A stretch of DNA of 64,000 bases from Acidimicrobiia bacterium (GTDB lineage Bacteria > Actinomycetota > Acidimicrobiia > IMCC26256 > JAGNEX01), in contig JAGNEX010000001.1 in NCBI GenBank assembly GCA_018003035.1, positions 31,150 through 95,149 on the forward strand, given 5' to 3'. The translations under genes and the position numbers were made by a program. The notes beneath the pieces were generated by a model that worked only from the letters and a program-made list of their open reading frames with translations, searched no databases and was not told the origin of the DNA. Below are positions 62,216 through 64,000 of the stretch, in pieces. Numbering within the stretch: the first letter of the stretch is position 1; every line of letters begins with the position of its first letter.

Positions 62216-64000
62216 ATGCTGTTCACCCTGACCCGACGCGAAGTTCGCGCTCACCCGTTGCGAACCGTGCTGACATCGCTCGGCATCGTCGTCGGCGTCT
62301 CTTTCATTACCGGGATCCTGGTTCTGACATCGACTTTGCAGAATCAGTTCGGCGCGCTGTTTGCTGACCGCAATGCAAACGCTGACGTTGGAATTACCGG
62401 GATCACCGAGTTTTCCGAGGTCTATGCGGGTGAGTCCAAGAAGCCTGTCCCCGTCGAACTGCTCTCCGAGGTTGAAAACTTTCCAGGGGTCGTCGCGGCA
62501 GAGGGTGTATACGGCGGCCAGGCGGGCATCGTCGACGAAGACGGCAACCGTGTCGAGAACGCGCGTGCCCCTCGAGTGGGCTTGTCCTGGCCAAAGAACA
62601 CGTCGCTTTCGTCGATCGTGCTCGTGGACGGGCGGCCGCCGCGAGACGGTACCGAAGTAGCAATGGACGTTACGACCGCCGAGAACCACGGTTACGAGGT
62701 TGGCGACGACGTCATCGTGATCACCACATCGGGGCGCGAGACCTACACGCTCTCAGGAGTGCTCAGCTTCGGGGTCGATAACCGGCTGCTGGGGGCGACG
62801 TTGATCGCCTTCGAATACGACACTGCAGCGACCAAATTCGTCGAGAAGGGCGAGGCGCCCAAGTTCGAAGGTATTGACGTAGAAGCCGCTGAGGGCGTCG
62901 ATCCCCAGAAGCTCGCGGCTGATCTCGACGAAATCCTTCCCGAAGGGTTTGAGGCGACAACCTCCGCCGAGGTGGCGGAACGCGATGCGGATGGGGCGCT
63001 GGCTTCCCTGGAGTTCTTCCAGATTCTGCTCTACATCTTTGCTGTTATCGCGCTGGTCGTTTCGGCCTTCATCATCAACGTAACCTTTTCCATCCTGGTG
63101 GCGCAGCGGACCAAAGCCCTCGCCTTGTTGCGCACCCTGGGGATGACCAACCGCGACGTCCGCTGGATGGTCCTGGGCGAGGCGCTATTTGTCGGTATCG
63201 CCGCATCGATCGTCGGGATTCTCGTCGGCATCGCACTTGCTCAAGTGTTCCGCTGGCTCTTCAACGTGCTCGGCAGCGAACTGCCAGGCGGATCGCTCGT
63301 GATCGAGCCTCTGGCCGTTGTTGCCGGCCTGCTCGTTGGCGTAATCATGACGGTTGGAGCGTCATGGTGGCCGGCGAAACGCGCCGGAAGCGTGCCTCCG
63401 ATGGCGGCGTTCACCGGCGTGGCGCACAGCCACGGCAACTACCGGCGGCGCATGGCCGTTGGTGCTGCGATGACGGCGTCCGGCATTTTGATTGTCCTGT
63501 ACAGCCTCTTTGGAACGCTGCCTGGCTCAGACGGAGTCCGAACGGGTTTTTCGCTGGACGTTGCGGTCATGGGCGTCGGCGCTTTTGCAGTTCTGATCGG
63601 CACCACCATGCTTGGCCCGGCGCTAGCAGGACCGATTACGGCGGTGGTGGGTTGGCCGTTTGCTCGGTTTGCCAAGGTGACCGGGCAGATGGCTCGCACC
63701 AGTTCGCAGCGTGACGTGCACCGAACGGCATCGACCGCTTCTGCGTTGATGATCGGGGTCGCTGTGATCACCGCAATGGTGATCATTCTGGGGTCGATTC
63801 GGACCTCGACGCTAGGTGCCATCGAGGACACGATCACTGCCGACCTCGTGGTGGCGAGTACGAGCCGAGCCGGGTTTACCCCGGAGATCGGCCGGTTGCT
63901 CGGCGGCGAATTGGATGACCCCATGCCGTCAACTCTCGAAGGCGTTTCTCGGGTACAAGCAGGGCAGTTCCGGGTTGACGATGGCATCCACTTCCTGTTC
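62216..64000 (+). CDS. FtsX-like ABC transporter permease (partial, runs off the window)
   Basis: An open frame from ATG 62216 continues to the right edge, giving 595 codons so far. It is an FtsX/MacB-family permease: first helix TVLTSLGIVVGVSFITGILVLT, a long MacB-like extracytoplasmic domain (DRNANADVGITGIT...), then helices around FFQILLYIFAVIALVVSAFIINVTFSI with QRTKALALLRTLGMTNRDVRWMVLGE, the family's coupling loop, followed by a second set of helices and another extracytoplasmic part. Its ATPase partner is not seen and may lie to the right. The substrate is unknown. Confidence 0.9.
   Translation, partial: MLFTLTRREVRAHPLRTVLTSLGIVVGVSFITGILVLTSTLQNQFGALFADRNANADVGITGITEFSEVYAGESKKPVPVELLSEVENFPGVVAAEGVYGGQAGIVDEDGNRVENARAPRVGLSWPKNTSLSSIVLVDGRPPRDGTEVAMDVTTAENHGYEVGDDVIVITTSGRETYTLSGVLSFGVDNRLLGATLIAFEYDTAATKFVEKGEAPKFEGIDVEAAEGVDPQKLAADLDEILPEGFEATTSAEVAERDADGALASLEFFQILLYIFAVIALVVSAFIINVTFSILVAQRTKALALLRTLGMTNRDVRWMVLGEALFVGIAASIVGILVGIALAQVFRWLFNVLGSELPGGSLVIEPLAVVAGLLVGVIMTVGASWWPAKRAGSVPPMAAFTGVAHSHGNYRRRMAVGAAMTASGILIVLYSLFGTLPGSDGVRTGFSLDVAVMGVGAFAVLIGTTMLGPALAGPITAVVGWPFARFAKVTGQMARTSSQRDVHRTASTASALMIGVAVITAMVIILGSIRTSTLGAIEDTITADLVVASTSRAGFTPEIGRLLGGELDDPMPSTLEGVSRVQAGQFRVDDGIHFLF

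Noticed and set aside
1-64000. tRNA, rRNA, insertion sequence, prophage or CRISPR in the window
   Set aside because: I looked in all longer gaps and found no cloverleaf, transposase, integrase or spacer array.

Overview
This 64 kb window is high-GC chromosomal DNA from an actinomycete-type bacterium. Five markers point there: an F420H2:NADP oxidoreductase (npdG), the mycothiol ligase mshC, phosphatidylinositol-mannoside genes (pgsA-patA-pimA), a LAETG cell-wall sorting signal, and the gene order thrS-HIT-pgsA-patA-pimA...pdxS-pdxT-yebC-ruvCAB-secDF-relA, which I recall from mycobacteria. Thr/Pro-rich linkers inside exported proteins, a dTDP-glucose dehydratase and a GH114-type hydrolase suggest the class Acidimicrobiia. 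That placement is inference; no rRNA or tRNA lies in the window to test it.

Layout. 1-5.9 kb: a short direct repeat, an ABC substrate-binding lipoprotein, npdG, mshC and, on the minus strand, a polysaccharide flippase. 6.1-13 kb: thrS, a HIT protein, a small membrane protein, then the PIM pathway. 13.2-17.6 kb: lemA, htpX and two tandem DUF3048-type proteins. 17.6-34.9 kb: a long co-directional housekeeping run (pyridoxal phosphate synthase, yebC, Holliday-junction resolution, SecDF, stringent response, hisS, aspS, rarA). It is interrupted by an OatA-like acyltransferase between relA and hisS and ends in two small genes where neighbours such as alaS might be expected. 35.5-44.5 kb: a secreted GH114-type hydrolase behind a potentially structured leader, a NUDIX hydrolase, a large LtaS/sulfatase-like membrane enzyme, a TrkH/TrkA potassium system and a membrane protein of unknown function. 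44.4-45.6 kb: a 1.1 kb stretch with no convincing gene but several dyads. 45.5-52.7 kb: two histidine phosphatases, an SF2 helicase, a metallo-beta-lactamase-fold hydrolase, a LAETG surface protein, a mycothiol-type DinB-fold protein and a VIT1-like transporter. 52.7-64 kb: rfbB, marR with a 33-bp tandem repeat at its end, a patatin, pstS with a PHO-box-like array, an acyltransferase-3, an MBOAT and an SGNH protein, and the start of an FtsX-like permease.

Two themes stand out. The left and central parts are a conserved actinobacterial core. The right part is rich in cell-envelope chemistry: a flippase, a sugar dehydratase, four kinds of acyl-transfer protein, an exopolysaccharide-type hydrolase and a phosphatase/sulfatase-fold transferase. 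I saw no CRISPR array, prophage or insertion sequence. The signals most worth a second look are the leader of the GH114 gene that could sequester its ribosome-binding site, the PHO-like box with an 18-bp palindrome before pstS, the tandem repeat copying the end of marR, the paired DUF3048 genes, and the dyad-rich gene-free interval near 45 kb.
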